Origin: Actinoplanes ianthinogenes
Lineage (GTDB): Bacteria; Actinomycetota; Actinomycetes; Mycobacteriales; Micromonosporaceae
Assembly (NCBI RefSeq): GCF_018324205.1
Contig: NZ_AP023356.1
Span: 1,240,001-1,304,000 of the forward strand
DNA: 64,000 bases
Reading direction: 5' to 3'
Shown: positions 43,539 to 51,462 of the stretch, one piece after another
Layout: each line of letters begins with the position of its first letter
How positions within the stretch are numbered: the first letter of the stretch is position 1
Notes under the pieces: generated by a model
The model's input: the letters and a program-made list of their open reading frames with translations, nothing else
The model's database searches: none
Told to the model about the DNA's origin: nothing
Program-made: the position numbers and the translations under genes

Positions 43539-44377
43539 CCGTCCCGCACCGGGAGCTTCCGCTCCCGATCACCATCACCCCGGGCGGGTGGGCCACTTCC
43601 GGCCCGCCCGCCTCCGGGCCCGGCCAACCCGTTTCCGGTACGCCCGCAGCCGGGCCCGGCCAACCCGTTTCCGGTACGCCCGCAGCCGGGCCCGGCCAAC
43701 CCGCTTCCGGTACGCCCGCCTCCGGGCCCGGCCAACCCGCTTCCGGTACGCCCGCCTCCGGGCCCGGCCGACCCGCTTCCGGTACGCCCGCAGCCGGGCC
43801 GAACTGGCCGGTGGAGGAGCCGCCGCCGGTCCGGGCCGACTGGCGGGACCGGCTGACCCTGGCGACCGACCTGGCTCTGATCGGCATCGCCGTGACCGTC
43901 CTGGCCCTGCCCCTGGTCACCGCCCCGGCCGCGCTGGTCACCGGTTCCGCGGCCGTGCACGGCCGCTACCGCGGCGGCCGGTTGCCGAGCTGGCGCCCGA
44001 TGCTCCGCCAGTACCTTCGCGGCATCCTGCCCGGCCTCCCGGCCCTGCTCGCCGCCTCCGCGCTGCTGATCGACCTGACCGCGGTCCGCAACGGCTGGGT
44101 CCCCGGCGGCCGGCCGCTGCTCGCGATCACCGTCGTCGCCGCGGTCTACCTGTCCGGTGTGGCCGCGCTGACCCTGGTCGCCCTCGGCCGCTCCCCGGAC
44201 CTGCCCTGGCGCGCCGCCGCCCGCTGGTCCTGGGACCGCCCGAAGTGCGCCACCACCCTGGCCGCCACCGGCCTGATCGCCCTGCTCCTGACCCTGACCG
44301 TCCCGGTGACGCTGCCCTTGGTGATCGGCTTCCACCTGTTCGCCCTGCACATGATCGCCGACCGCCTGGCCCGCTAA
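43535..44377 (+). CDS. YesL/DUF624-like membrane protein with Gly-Pro repeat N-terminus
   Basis: 280 residues. Residues ~27-88 are five perfect-period copies of a 12-residue GPGQPxSGTPAx repeat. The rest has five hydrophobic segments (LALIGIAVTVLALPLVTAPA, LPGLPALLAASALLIDL, LLAITVVAAVYLSGVAALTL, GLIALLLTLTVPVTLPLVIG) with the LPLVTAPAALVTGSAAVHGRY region resembling DUF624/YesL proteins that accompany sugar ABC importers in rhamnogalacturonan loci. Function unproven. ATGA overlap with the permease places it in the operon; the repeat extension is unusual for the family. Confidence 0.75.
   Translation: MTVPHRELPLPITITPGGWATSGPPASGPGQPVSGTPAAGPGQPVSGTPAAGPGQPASGTPASGPGQPASGTPASGPGRPASGTPAAGPNWPVEEPPPVRADWRDRLTLATDLALIGIAVTVLALPLVTAPAALVTGSAAVHGRYRGGRLPSWRPMLRQYLRGILPGLPALLAASALLIDLTAVRNGWVPGGRPLLAITVVAAVYLSGVAALTLVALGRSPDLPWRAAARWSWDRPKCATTLAATGLIALLLTLTVPVTLPLVIGFHLFALHMIADRLAR
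43615..43794. repeat. 36-bp coding tandem repeat, five copies
   Basis: CGGGCCCGGCC recurs at 43615, 43651, 43687, 43723 and 43759 (then 43795), an exact 36-bp period. It encodes the 12-residue Gly-Pro repeats at the N-terminus of the YesL-like protein. Near-identical copies indicate recent expansion. Confidence 0.92.
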
Positions 44378-44545
44378 CCCCCAGCTGGCCCTGGCGGCCC
44401 TATCCCGCGCCCCAACAGGGCCACCAGAACCAGCCGAACTCGCCGAGCTGGACTTGGCGGCCCTATCCCGCGCCGTGACAGGGCCATGCGAACCAGCCGA
44501 GCTGGACCTGACGGCCCTATCCCGCGCCGTGACAGGGCCATGAGG
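44378..44545. repeat. Hairpin repeat units, three copies, after the ABC operon
   Basis: GGCCCTATCCCGCGCC recurs at about 44396, 44459 and 44513 (63 and 54 bp apart), each paired with a CAGGGCCA...CCAGCC arm. Same family as the arrays at 3.7 and 28.9 kb. Positioned immediately 3' of the ABC operon, it may act as its transcript end. The rest of the gap up to 44841 shows no gene. Confidence 0.82.
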
Positions 44546-44841
44546 ACCAGCCGAGGTTTGGTGTGACGGCGGTCACGGTGAACAACCTCGGCGGGTGACG
44601 GGGCCACTACACGGGTGACCCATTCACGCCGAGCAACAGCGAAGACCGGTGCGCATACCTTCAGCTCCTCGCCCTCAACGCCCCTACCCGCCCCGGCCCC
44701 CGCGCCGCCCACCGCCACGCCGCCCGCCTCGCTCGTGAGGCCATCCCGCTCCGCGCCGGCTCATCCACACCAGCACGTCGTCCACAGGCCGACCACGCGA
44801 GGCCGCCTGCCCCCGCCATACTGTCTTCGGGGCGGCCCCCG

Positions 44842-44892
44842 GCTGGCCTTGGTGGCCCTATCCGGGCTCCGGATAGGGCCACCAAGGCCAGC
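44842..44892. repeat. Perfect 24-bp inverted repeat of the hairpin family
   Basis: GCTGGCCTTGGTGGCCCTAT plus CCGG (44842-44865) is exactly complementary to 44869-44892 with a three-base loop GCT. It is the most perfect member of the family in the window and lies 45 bp beyond the stop of the minus-strand Lrp-type gene, so it may double as a terminator. Confidence 0.9.
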
Positions 44893-44937
44893 GCGACGGG
44901 GCGGGCGGGGACTGACGAGAGGCGGAGCGGGCTGCGG

Positions 44938-45405
44938 TCAGGCGCCGCGGCGATGCTCGAAGATCAGGTACGTCTCGGTGCCGGCGATCAGCCGGGTCCC
45001 GCTGAGCCGCTCGGTGATCACCGCGCGCAGGTCGTCGACGTCGGCGGCCGCGACGTGCAGCAGGAAGTCGTAGTTGCCGGAGACGAAGTAGACGTCCTGG
45101 ACCGCCGGGATGCCGGCCAGTGACTCGGCGAACTTGCCGATCGCGTCCCGGGCGTCGGAGCGGATCTGCACCGCGATCATGGCCTGGATCGGGCGGCCGA
45201 TCCAGGCCGGGTCGACATCGGCGTGAAAGCCGCGGATGGCGCCGATCTCGCGAAGGCGGCGAATCCGGGTCAGGCAGGTCGACGGGGCGATGCCGACCCG
45301 CTCGGCGAGGGCGTTGTTCGGCATCCGGCCGTCGGCGCGCAGCAGGCTCAGCAACTCCAGATCGATGTGATCCAGGCCTCGAACATCCTTCGGCAGGTCG
45401 GTCAT
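44938..45405 (-). CDS. Lrp/AsnC-family regulator (AldR-like)
   Basis: 155 residues. N-terminal HTH (LDHIDLELLSLLRADGRMPN, ALAERVGIAPSTCLTRIRRL) and C-terminal RAM/ACT-like ligand domain (AMIAVQIRSDARDAIGKFAE, VQDVYFVSGNYDFLLHV). Divergent from alanine dehydrogenase with 142 bp between, the arrangement of AldR with ald, so it probably activates ald in response to alanine or another amino acid. ATG at 45403-45405 preferred; the frame is open to 45450 but lies in the regulatory gap. Confidence 0.93.
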   Translation of the reverse strand: MTDLPKDVRGLDHIDLELLSLLRADGRMPNNALAERVGIAPSTCLTRIRRLREIGAIRGFHADVDPAWIGRPIQAMIAVQIRSDARDAIGKFAESLAGIPAVQDVYFVSGNYDFLLHVAAADVDDLRAVITERLSGTRLIAGTETYLIFEHRRGA

Positions 45406-45434
45406 CACGCGCCGCCGAAGCGAAGAAAATGCCC

Positions 45435-45449
45435 TGCACGCTCGGTGCA
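45435..45449. promoter_or_regulatory. Candidate Lrp-type site TGCAC-n5-GTGCA
   Basis: Perfect inverted repeat TGCAC-GCTCG-GTGCA in the 142-bp gap between the Lrp-type gene and ald, with a further half-like CTGCAC at 45481. The 15-bp size fits Lrp/AsnC-family sites, but no consensus check was possible. Confidence 0.45.
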
Positions 45450-45547
45450 CAGAATCTTGTTCGACACACTTGCCGTCTTACTGCACATCGTTCCACTCTA
45501 GCGGCATCGCGCGTCACCCCAGACGCCGAGCGAGAGGAAAGATCCCC

Positions 45548-46666
45548 ATGCACATCGGTGTGCCGAAAGAGGTCAAGAACCACGAGTACCGGGTGGCGAT
45601 CACGCCCGCGGGTGTGGTGGAGGCCGTGCGCCACGGGCACGAGGTCGTCGTGCAGACGGGCGCCGGGGTCGGCTCGGCGATCAGTGACGACGACTACGTG
45701 GCGGCCGGCGCCCGGATCCTGCCGGACGCGGACGCCGTGTGGGACACCGCCGACATGATCCTCAAGGTCAAGGAGCCGATCGCCGAGGAGTACCACCGGC
45801 TGCGCGCCGGCCAGGTGCTCTTCACCTACCTGCACCTCGCCGCCGACGCCGAGGGCACCAAGGCGCTGCTGACCAGTGGCACCACCGCGATCGCGTACGA
45901 GACCGTGCAGCTGGCGGACGGCTCGCTGCCGCTGCTGGCCCCGATGTCCGAGGTGGCCGGGCGGCTCGCCCCACAGGTCGGCGCGTACAGCCTGATGCGC
46001 AACAGCGGCGGCCGCGGCGTGCTGCCGGGCGGCGTGCCCGGTGTCGCCCCGGCGAAGATCACAGTGATCGGCGGCGGCGTCTCCGGCGCGAACGCCGCGA
46101 CCATCGCGCTCGGCCTGGGCGCCGAGGTGACCGTGCTGGACCTGAGCATCCCGCGGCTGCGGCAGCTGGACGCGCAGTTCGGCGGCCGGGTGAAGACGCT
46201 GGTCTCCAGCACCTACGCGATCGAGCAGTCGGTGCTCGAGGCGGACATGGTGATCGGCGCGGTGCTGGTGCCCGGCGCCAAGGCGCCGACCCTGGTCAGC
46301 AACGACCTCGTCAAGCGGATGAAGCCGGGCTCGGTGCTCGTCGACATCGCGATCGACCAGGGCGGCTGCTTCGAGGACTCGCGCCCGACCACCCACCAGG
46401 ACCCGGTCTACCAGGTGCACGGCTCGGTCTTCTACTGCGTGGCGAACATGCCCGGCGCGGTCCCGAACACCTCGACCTACGCGCTGACCAACGCCACCCT
46501 TCCGTACGTGCTGCGCCTCGCCGACCTCGGCTGGCAGGAGGCGCTCCGGACCGACCCGGCACTCGCGCAGGGTCTGAACACGCACGCCGGCATCCTCACC
46601 AACGACTCCGTCGGATCGGCGCTGGGCCTCCCGTCCGAGTCCGTCAGCTCGGTCATCTCCGCCTGA
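45548..46666 (+). CDS. ald: Alanine dehydrogenase
   Basis: 372 residues, standard length. [20 protein letters not shown] start, substrate-site Lys in [11 protein letters not shown], catalytic His in [10 protein letters not shown], nucleotide-binding [20 protein letters not shown], and [20 protein letters not shown]. Converts L-alanine and NAD to pyruvate, ammonia and NADH. GAGAGGAAAG precedes the ATG. Divergent Lrp-type gene is the probable regulator; a terminator follows at 46678. Confidence 0.97.
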   Translation: MHIGVPKEVKNHEYRVAITPAGVVEAVRHGHEVVVQTGAGVGSAISDDDYVAAGARILPDADAVWDTADMILKVKEPIAEEYHRLRAGQVLFTYLHLAADAEGTKALLTSGTTAIAYETVQLADGSLPLLAPMSEVAGRLAPQVGAYSLMRNSGGRGVLPGGVPGVAPAKITVIGGGVSGANAATIALGLGAEVTVLDLSIPRLRQLDAQFGGRVKTLVSSTYAIEQSVLEADMVIGAVLVPGAKAPTLVSNDLVKRMKPGSVLVDIAIDQGGCFEDSRPTTHQDPVYQVHGSVFYCVANMPGAVPNTSTYALTNATLPYVLRLADLGWQEALRTDPALAQGLNTHAGILTNDSVGSALGLPSESVSSVISA

Positions 46667-46677
46667 CCCGACGCACC

Positions 46678-46716
46678 AGCGCGCCCTCCCTCGCGGTCCG
46701 CGACGGAGGGCGCGCT
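46678..46716. terminator. Bidirectional terminator between ald and a lipoprotein gene
   Basis: AGCGCGCCCTCC (46678-46689) pairs with GGAGGGCGCGCT (46705-46716), a 12-bp GC stem, followed by TTTCG on the plus strand. Lies between two convergent genes, 12 bp after ald and 9 bp from the stop of the minus-strand lipoprotein gene. Confidence 0.8.
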
Positions 46717-46724
46717 TTCGTCGG

Positions 46725-47387
46725 TCATCGGATGGGCAGGCAGTCCTTGGCCTTGGTGGCCTGGTGGCTGGTGCGGGTGAACGTGCCGGCGCTGAACCCG
46801 TACTTGTAGGTGATCCTCAGGTCGGGGCAGGCCAGCGGGGTGTGCGCGCTGTAGCCGTAGGCCTTGACGGTGACCACGGAGCCGCTGACGCTCGACGAGA
46901 CGTACCACGGGCCCTCGTCGTTGGCCTCGGCGAGCAGGGTGCCGAGGCGCTTCGGCTTCGCTCCGGTGGTGCCGTCGAAGACCTCGACGGTGCTGGGCCA
47001 GTGCGTGGTGGTCGTCGTGCAGGTGCGCGCGACCAGGGCGTCGTCGACCCCGTCACCGGTGACGTCGGCCATCACCAGTTTCTGCACCTGGACCTCCTGC
47101 CCGTCGAAGGGGCAGCCGGCCAGCGCGGCGGTCCAGTTCCCGCCGTCCCCCGCGTCGCCGGCCGACTTCGGCTTCGCGCTCTTCACCGGAACGGCCGCGA
47201 CCGGCTCGGCGCCGGACCCCGACGTGGGCTCGGCCGCGGGAGCAGACGTGGTCGCGACGGGCGCCGGGCTGGATGGGACGGGCGCCGGGGCGGCCGAGGT
47301 CGCGGCGGGCTTGGCCGTTTCCGAACAGCCGGTGGCAAGCAGCGCGATCGCGGCGGCGCCGACGAACAGAACGATCTTCTTACGCAT
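46725..47387 (-). CDS. Putative lipoprotein with FG-GAP-like calcium motif
   Basis: 220 residues. Lipobox LLATGC (Cys near residue 21), Ala/Pro/Ser-rich tether, then a compact domain (~84-220) with [20 protein letters not shown] leading to [11 protein letters not shown] (D-x-x-G-D-G-x-x-D pattern as in FG-GAP/integrin-like loops) and several Cys (LAGCPF, RTCT, LACPDL, KDCLP) that may form disulfides. Surface-anchored; role unknown. GGGGAC precedes the ATG. Confidence 0.78.
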   Translation of the reverse strand: MRKKIVLFVGAAAIALLATGCSETAKPAATSAAPAPVPSSPAPVATTSAPAAEPTSGSGAEPVAAVPVKSAKPKSAGDAGDGGNWTAALAGCPFDGQEVQVQKLVMADVTGDGVDDALVARTCTTTTTHWPSTVEVFDGTTGAKPKRLGTLLAEANDEGPWYVSSSVSGSVVTVKAYGYSAHTPLACPDLRITYKYGFSAGTFTRTSHQATKAKDCLPIR

Positions 47388-47748
47388 GATCCAGTCCCCG
47401 TGACCTCGGTGGCGACCCGTCTCGGTGAGCCGCTCTGCACAGGACTCTATGAATCTTTCCGTGACCCCACGTCACGCCTTCGTGCCACTCCGTCGCCCCC
47501 ACCCGCACGGTCTTGATCTCCGGAACCACCCGCGGACAGTGAAGACATCCGATGCGCCATGGGTGTCAAGCGGCTTGGCCCGATCCCGCGTCCGCCCAGG
47601 GCGCTGAGGCCCAGCCGAGGAGTATCCGGCTGGCCCTGGTAGCCCTATCAAGGAACGGGATAGGGCGCTGAGGACCAGCCGGGAGAGTCCGGCTGGCCCC
47701 GGTGGCCCTATCCAAGAACGGGATAGGGCGCTGAGGACCAGCCGGGGT
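47388..47748. repeat. Intergenic region with hairpin units and a partial element copy
   Basis: 47513-47545 (CTTGATCTCCGGAACCACCC and the following GCGGACAGTGAAG) repeats the first ~33 bases of the 140-bp element. It is followed by three hairpin units: GCCCTATC at 47642 and 47705 are 63 bp apart, with a diverged unit near 47590; each has GGCTGG...GGCCCTATC and GGATAGGGC...GGACCAGCC arms. No gene seen. Confidence 0.82.
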
Positions 47749-47889
47749 TTGATCTCCGGAACCAGCCGCGGACAGTGAAGGGGCCGGCGATCGTTCTGGA
47801 CGCGCCAGCGGCCAGATCGCCGGCCCCGGCCCGCGCGGGAGCATGCGATCTGCACCCCAGCGGACCTGCGTAAACAAAGATCTTGATCT
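47749..47889. repeat. Copy B of the ~140-bp dispersed intergenic element
   Basis: Near copy of 4152-4293. Shared order: TTGATCTCCGG, GCGGACAGTGAAG, GATCGTTCTGGACGCGCCAG, a GATCGCCGGC segment, CCCGCGCGGGAGCATGCGAT, CTGCACCCC, CTGCGTAAA, AAGATCTTGATC. It starts 19 bp past the metQ stop (minus strand) and abuts the hairpin units, exactly as copy A abuts its GGDEF-EAL gene and array. Confidence 0.85.
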
Positions 47890-47908
47890 TGCTAGTTCAC
47901 CGATGCCG

Positions 47909-48727
47909 TCAGAACGCGGCCAGCACGCTTCCCTGGTACTTGTCGGTGATGAACTTCTTCACCTCGGCGCTGTGGAGCAGCTTCTCCAGCTTGACGATGC
48001 GCGGGTCGTTCTCGTCGCCGGTGCGGACCACGACCAGGTTGGCGTAGGGGTTGTCGTCGCCGGACTCCAGCGCGAGCGCGTCGGTGGAGGGCTTGAGACC
48101 GGTTTCGATCGCGTAGTTGCCGTTGATCACCGAGAGCGCGGTGTCGTCCAGGCTGCGCGGGAGCTGGGCCGCTTCCAGGGTCTTGAACTGGAGGTTCTTC
48201 GGGTTGGTGGCGATGTCCTTCTGGGTCGCCTTGACGCCGGCGCCGTCCTTGAGCGTGATCAGGCCGTTCTTGGCGAGCAGGTTGAGCGCGCGGCCCGAGT
48301 TGGACGGGTCGTTCGGGATCGCGACCAGGCCGCCGCTGGGCACCTCGGCCAGGCTCTTGACCTTCTTGGAGTAGACGCCGAGCGGCTCGATGTGCACCGG
48401 CTTGAGCGCGGTGAACTTGTAGCCCTTGCTGGCCTTCTCCTCGTCCAGGTACGGGATGTGCTGGAAGTAGTTGGCGTCGAGCTGCTTCTCCTGGAGGGCG
48501 ACGTTCGGCTGGACGTAGTCGTTGAACGTGACGATGTCCAGCTTCAGCCCCTCCTTCGCGGCGAGGTTGTCCTTGACGTACTGCAGGATCTCGGCGTGCG
48601 GGACCGGGCTGACACCCACCTTGAGGGTGTCCGACTTGGCATCGCTCGCGTCGTCGGAGCCGCACGCGGCCAGCCCGAGGACGAGGGAGGTGGCGGCCAG
48701 GACGGCGGCGAGGGAACGGCGGCGCAT
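47909..48727 (-). CDS. metQ: Methionine ABC transporter substrate-binding lipoprotein
   Basis: 272 residues. Lipobox LGLAAC (Cys near 22) and NlpA/MetQ domain: LKVGVSPVPHAEILQYVKDN, FNDYVQPNVALQEKQLDANY, FQHIPYLDEE, VAIPNDPSNSGRALNLLA, INGNYAIETGL. Captures D/L-methionine for import. Last of metN-metI-metQ, 15 bp after metI. Context and motif set make methionine likely rather than another amino acid. Confidence 0.95.
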   Translation of the reverse strand: MRRRSLAAVLAATSLVLGLAACGSDDASDAKSDTLKVGVSPVPHAEILQYVKDNLAAKEGLKLDIVTFNDYVQPNVALQEKQLDANYFQHIPYLDEEKASKGYKFTALKPVHIEPLGVYSKKVKSLAEVPSGGLVAIPNDPSNSGRALNLLAKNGLITLKDGAGVKATQKDIATNPKNLQFKTLEAAQLPRSLDDTALSVINGNYAIETGLKPSTDALALESGDDNPYANLVVVRTGDENDPRIVKLEKLLHSAEVKKFITDKYQGSVLAAF

Positions 48728-48742
48728 CGAGATGGTGCCTTT

Positions 48743-49399
48743 CTATCGGTGTGAGAGCCGGCGGGCGAGCAGGTCGCCCGCCATCTGGACGAGCTGAACG
48801 AAGATCAGGAGCACCACGACGGCCGCGAGCATGGCCTTGCCCTCGAAGCGGTTGTAGCCGTAGTCGATGGCGAACGCGCCGATGCCGCCGCCGCCGACCG
48901 TGCCGGCCATCGCGGTGTAGCCGGTGAGCGCGATGATCGTGATGGTGAAGCCGGAGACCAGCGCGGGCAGCGCCTCGCGGAGCAGCACCTTGCCGACGAT
49001 GGTGCCGCGGCCGGCGCCCATCGCGGTGGCGGCGGCGACCACGTCGGGCGGCACCTCGTGCAGGGCCGTCTCGACGATCCGGGCGAAGAACGGGATGGCG
49101 CCGACGACGAGCGGGACGATCGCCGCGTCGGTGCCGATGCTGACGCCCGCGACCAGCCGGGTGAACGGGGTGATCGACACCATCAGGATCAGGAACGGGA
49201 TCGAGCGGCCCAGGTTGACGATCAGGCCGAGCACCGCGTTCACCGCCCGGGACGGGAGCAGGCCGCCCGGCTCGGTGAGCACGAACAGCACCCCGAGCAG
49301 CAGGCCGCCGAGCGCGGTGAACAGCGCGGCGACGCCGACCATGTAGAGGGTCTCGGTGGTCGCCGGGCCGAGCAGGTCGAAGACTTCGGACCAGGTCAT
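48743..49399 (-). CDS. metI: Methionine ABC transporter permease
   Basis: 218 residues, five helices. N-terminal TWSEVFDLLGPATTETLYMV, then NLGRSIPFLILMVSITPFTR and IVPLVVGAIPFFARIVETAL, the EAA-like coupling region EVPPDVVAAATAMGAGRGTI, and LTGYTAMAGTVGGGGIGAFA, all typical of MetI. ATG overlaps the metN stop (ATGA). Confidence 0.95.
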   Translation of the reverse strand: MTWSEVFDLLGPATTETLYMVGVAALFTALGGLLLGVLFVLTEPGGLLPSRAVNAVLGLIVNLGRSIPFLILMVSITPFTRLVAGVSIGTDAAIVPLVVGAIPFFARIVETALHEVPPDVVAAATAMGAGRGTIVGKVLLREALPALVSGFTITIIALTGYTAMAGTVGGGGIGAFAIDYGYNRFEGKAMLAAVVVLLIFVQLVQMAGDLLARRLSHR

Positions 49400-50379
49400 G
49401 ACGCCACCCCGACCTCGGCGCCGCGGCCGCGCAGGAATTCCAGGGCCTCGGCGTTCGCCTCGGCGTCGCCGGGGAGGGCGAGCCGCCAGCGCCCGGCGCG
49501 GGTCGCGGCGAGCGTCTCCACCGAGCCGCCCAGGATGCGTACGTCGGTGTCGAACCGCCGAGCGAGCTCCGCGATGATCGGAGCGTCCGCGTCGGCGCCG
49601 CTGACCGTGACGTCGACGACGGTGGCGCCCGGCAGCTCGGCCGGGGCGTCCAGCGGGAACAGGTCCCGGGCCAGCTCCGAGCCGGGCCGCTGGAGCAGCT
49701 CGGCGACGGTCCCGGACTCGACGAACCGGCCGTCCCGCATGATCGCGGCGGACGTGCAGATCCGCTTCACCACGGTCATCTCGTGGGTGATCAGCAGGAT
49801 GGTGAGGCCGAGCCGCCGGTTCAGGTCGAGCAGCAGGCGCAGGATCGACTCGGTGGTCTCCGGGTCGAGCGCCGAGGTGGCCTCATCGGAGAGCAGCACG
49901 TCGGGGCGGGCGGCAAGGGCGCGGGCGATGCCGACCCGCTGTTTCTGGCCGCCGGAGAGCTGAGCGGGGTACGCGTCGGCCCGGTCGGTGAGCCCGACCA
50001 GGTCGAGCAGCTCGGCGACCCGGGACCGGCGCTCGGCACGCGGCGTCCCGGTCACCTCCAGCGCGAACGCGACGTTGCCGGCCACGGTCCGGGCGGAGAG
50101 CAGCGCGAAGTGCTGGTGGATCATCCCGATCCGGTGCCGGGCCAGCCGCAGGTCCCGGCCGCGCAGTGTGGTCAGCTCGGTCCCGTTGACTGCGACGGTG
50201 CCGGCGTCCGGGCGCTCCAGCATGTTGACGCAGCGCAGCAGTGTGCTCTTGCCGGCTCCGCTGCGGCCGAGGACGCCGTAGACCTCGCCGTCGCCGACGG
50301 TCAGGTCGACCCCGTCGACCGCCGTCACGGACCCCGTTCGGGAGCGGTACGTCTTGCGAAGTCCGCTGATTTCAATCAC
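49396..50379 (-). CDS. metN: Methionine ABC transporter ATPase with NIL domain
   Basis: 327 residues from GTG 50377-50379, which has AGGGTG seven bases upstream; ATG 50398-50400 in frame is an alternative. Walker A GRSGAGKST, Q-loop near IHQHFALL, signature LSGGQKQR, Walker B VLLSDEATSALD, H-loop ITHEM. The last ~75 residues (ATVVDVTVSGADADAPIIAE onward) form the NIL/ACT-like domain through which MetN is inhibited by intracellular methionine. First gene of metNIQ. Confidence 0.95.
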   Translation of the reverse strand: MIEISGLRKTYRSRTGSVTAVDGVDLTVGDGEVYGVLGRSGAGKSTLLRCVNMLERPDAGTVAVNGTELTTLRGRDLRLARHRIGMIHQHFALLSARTVAGNVAFALEVTGTPRAERRSRVAELLDLVGLTDRADAYPAQLSGGQKQRVGIARALAARPDVLLSDEATSALDPETTESILRLLLDLNRRLGLTILLITHEMTVVKRICTSAAIMRDGRFVESGTVAELLQRPGSELARDLFPLDAPAELPGATVVDVTVSGADADAPIIAELARRFDTDVRILGGSVETLAATRAGRWRLALPGDAEANAEALEFLRGRGAEVGVAS

Positions 50380-50413
50380 GTAAACACCCTGGTGAAGCAT
50401 TGTGATCCGGATC

Positions 50414-50442
50414 GCAAAACCTATCGGGTTGATGGGTTTTGC
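50414..50442. promoter_or_regulatory. Inverted repeat GCAAAACC-n13-GGTTTTGC upstream of metN
   Basis: Perfect 8-bp arms GCAAAACC (50414-50421) and GGTTTTGC (50435-50442), 35 bp upstream of the metN GTG. It could be an operator or a leader stem. It does not resemble the core of a SAM riboswitch. Its closeness to the metN start suggests methionine-dependent control, not proven. Confidence 0.5.
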
Positions 50443-50547
50443 CGTGCGGCCCACGTTAGCCGTGAAGATCCGTCGAGACCACCCGATGTAACGACCCTCA
50501 CGAGTTTCGTCACTTTCCCGTAGCAAAGTGTCCGGGCATGCCGAAGG

Positions 50548-50563
50548 CCCGGCCGGGGCCGGG
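50548..50563 (-). terminator. Hairpin after the small 61-residue gene
   Basis: CCCGGCC (50548-50554), loop GG, GGCCGGG (50557-50563), 18 bp beyond the stop of the minus-strand small gene. No T-run; GC-rich stem only. Confidence 0.5.
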
Positions 50564-50580
50564 TGCGCGAACGGGTGGGA

Positions 50581-50766
50581 TCAGCCCGCGGCGTAGCGGA
50601 CGGTCTGCTCGTCCTCGGTGAGGGCGGAGGCCGGGCGACCCTGGGCGCTGCGGGTCTCGGCGAGCTCGACCATCTCGTCCGGCCGGACGCGCGGCGGGAG
50701 GGCCCGGAAGCGCGCGATCCGCTCCTGCTCAGCGTCGCTGTCGGTCATCAGCTCGTCCGGCTCCAT
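50581..50766 (-). CDS. Small acidic hypothetical protein
   Basis: 61 residues, begins MEPDELMTDSDAEQERIARF and continues with RPDEMVELAETRSAQGRPAS. Rich in Glu/Asp/Arg/Ala, no hydrophobic segment. GAGAGGA lies about eight bases before the ATG, supporting translation. It lies 12 bp downstream of the response-regulator gene on the same strand and may belong to that operon. Function unknown. Confidence 0.6.
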   Translation of the reverse strand: MEPDELMTDSDAEQERIARFRALPPRVRPDEMVELAETRSAQGRPASALTEDEQTVRYAAG

Positions 50767-50778
50767 GAGTCGATCCTC

Positions 50779-51462
50779 TCACTGCCGGGACTCGTGGACC
50801 AGGATGGCGACCTGCACCCGATTGGCGCAGCCGAGCTTCTCCAGGAGCCGGGAGACGTATGCCTTCACGGTCGGCACGCTCATGTGCAGCTCGGCGCTGA
50901 TCTCCGCGTTCGAGCTGCCGGTCGCGACCGCCTCGGCCACCTCACGCTCCCGCTCGCTGAGCCGCCCGAGCGCGGCCCGCGCCCGCACCGCCGGCGCATC
51001 GGCACCCCGGCCCGATCCGGCGTCGCCCGAAGAGCCGCCGACGGCGGCCACCGCGTGGCTGATCAGGCGAGGCAACACCGCCGGCGCGAGGATCGGCTCC
51101 CCGGCGGCCGCGCGGCGGACCGCGTCCAGGATCGATTCCGGGGCGATGTCCTTGAGCAGGAACCCGTTCGCGCCGAGGCGCAACGCCCCGAGCAGGTGCT
51201 CGTCGGTGTCGAAGGTGGTCAGCACGATCACGGCCGGCTCCGGACCGGCCCGGCGGATCTCGGCCGTCGCGGTCAGGCCGTCCATCCGCGGCATCCGGAT
51301 GTCCATCAGCACGACGTCGGGCCGCAGCCGCCGGACCAGCTCCACCGCCTCCGCGCCGTCCGCCGCCTCGCCGACGATCTGCAGGTCCGGCCCCGCGCCG
51401 AGCACCAGCGACAGGCCCACCCGGACCAGCGGGTCATCGTCCACGATCAACAGTCGGATCAC
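50779..51462 (-). CDS. NarL/LuxR-type response regulator
   Basis: 227 residues. Receiver domain: IRLLIVDDDPLVRVGL acidic pocket, phospho-acceptor Asp in VVLMDIRMPRMDG, VIVLTTFD, and Lys in GFLLKDIAPE. A linker rich in Gly/Ala precedes the LuxR HTH (LSEREREVAEAVATGSSNAE, ISAELHMSVPTVKAYVSRLL). GTG at 51460-51462 overlaps the kinase stop; GTG codons up to 51480 are alternatives. Pairs with the adjacent kinase. Confidence 0.94.
   Translation of the reverse strand: MIRLLIVDDDPLVRVGLSLVLGAGPDLQIVGEAADGAEAVELVRRLRPDVVLMDIRMPRMDGLTATAEIRRAGPEPAVIVLTTFDTDEHLLGALRLGANGFLLKDIAPESILDAVRRAAAGEPILAPAVLPRLISHAVAAVGGSSGDAGSGRGADAPAVRARAALGRLSEREREVAEAVATGSSNAEISAELHMSVPTVKAYVSRLLEKLGCANRVQVAILVHESRQ

Noticed and set aside
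44615..45073. 152-residue plus-strand open frame
   Set aside because: Overlaps the hairpin repeat and the Lrp-type gene antisense; no ribosome site.
50380..50560. SAM riboswitch upstream of metN
   Set aside because: Only a simple inverted repeat is visible; no multi-stem core or conserved riboswitch blocks.
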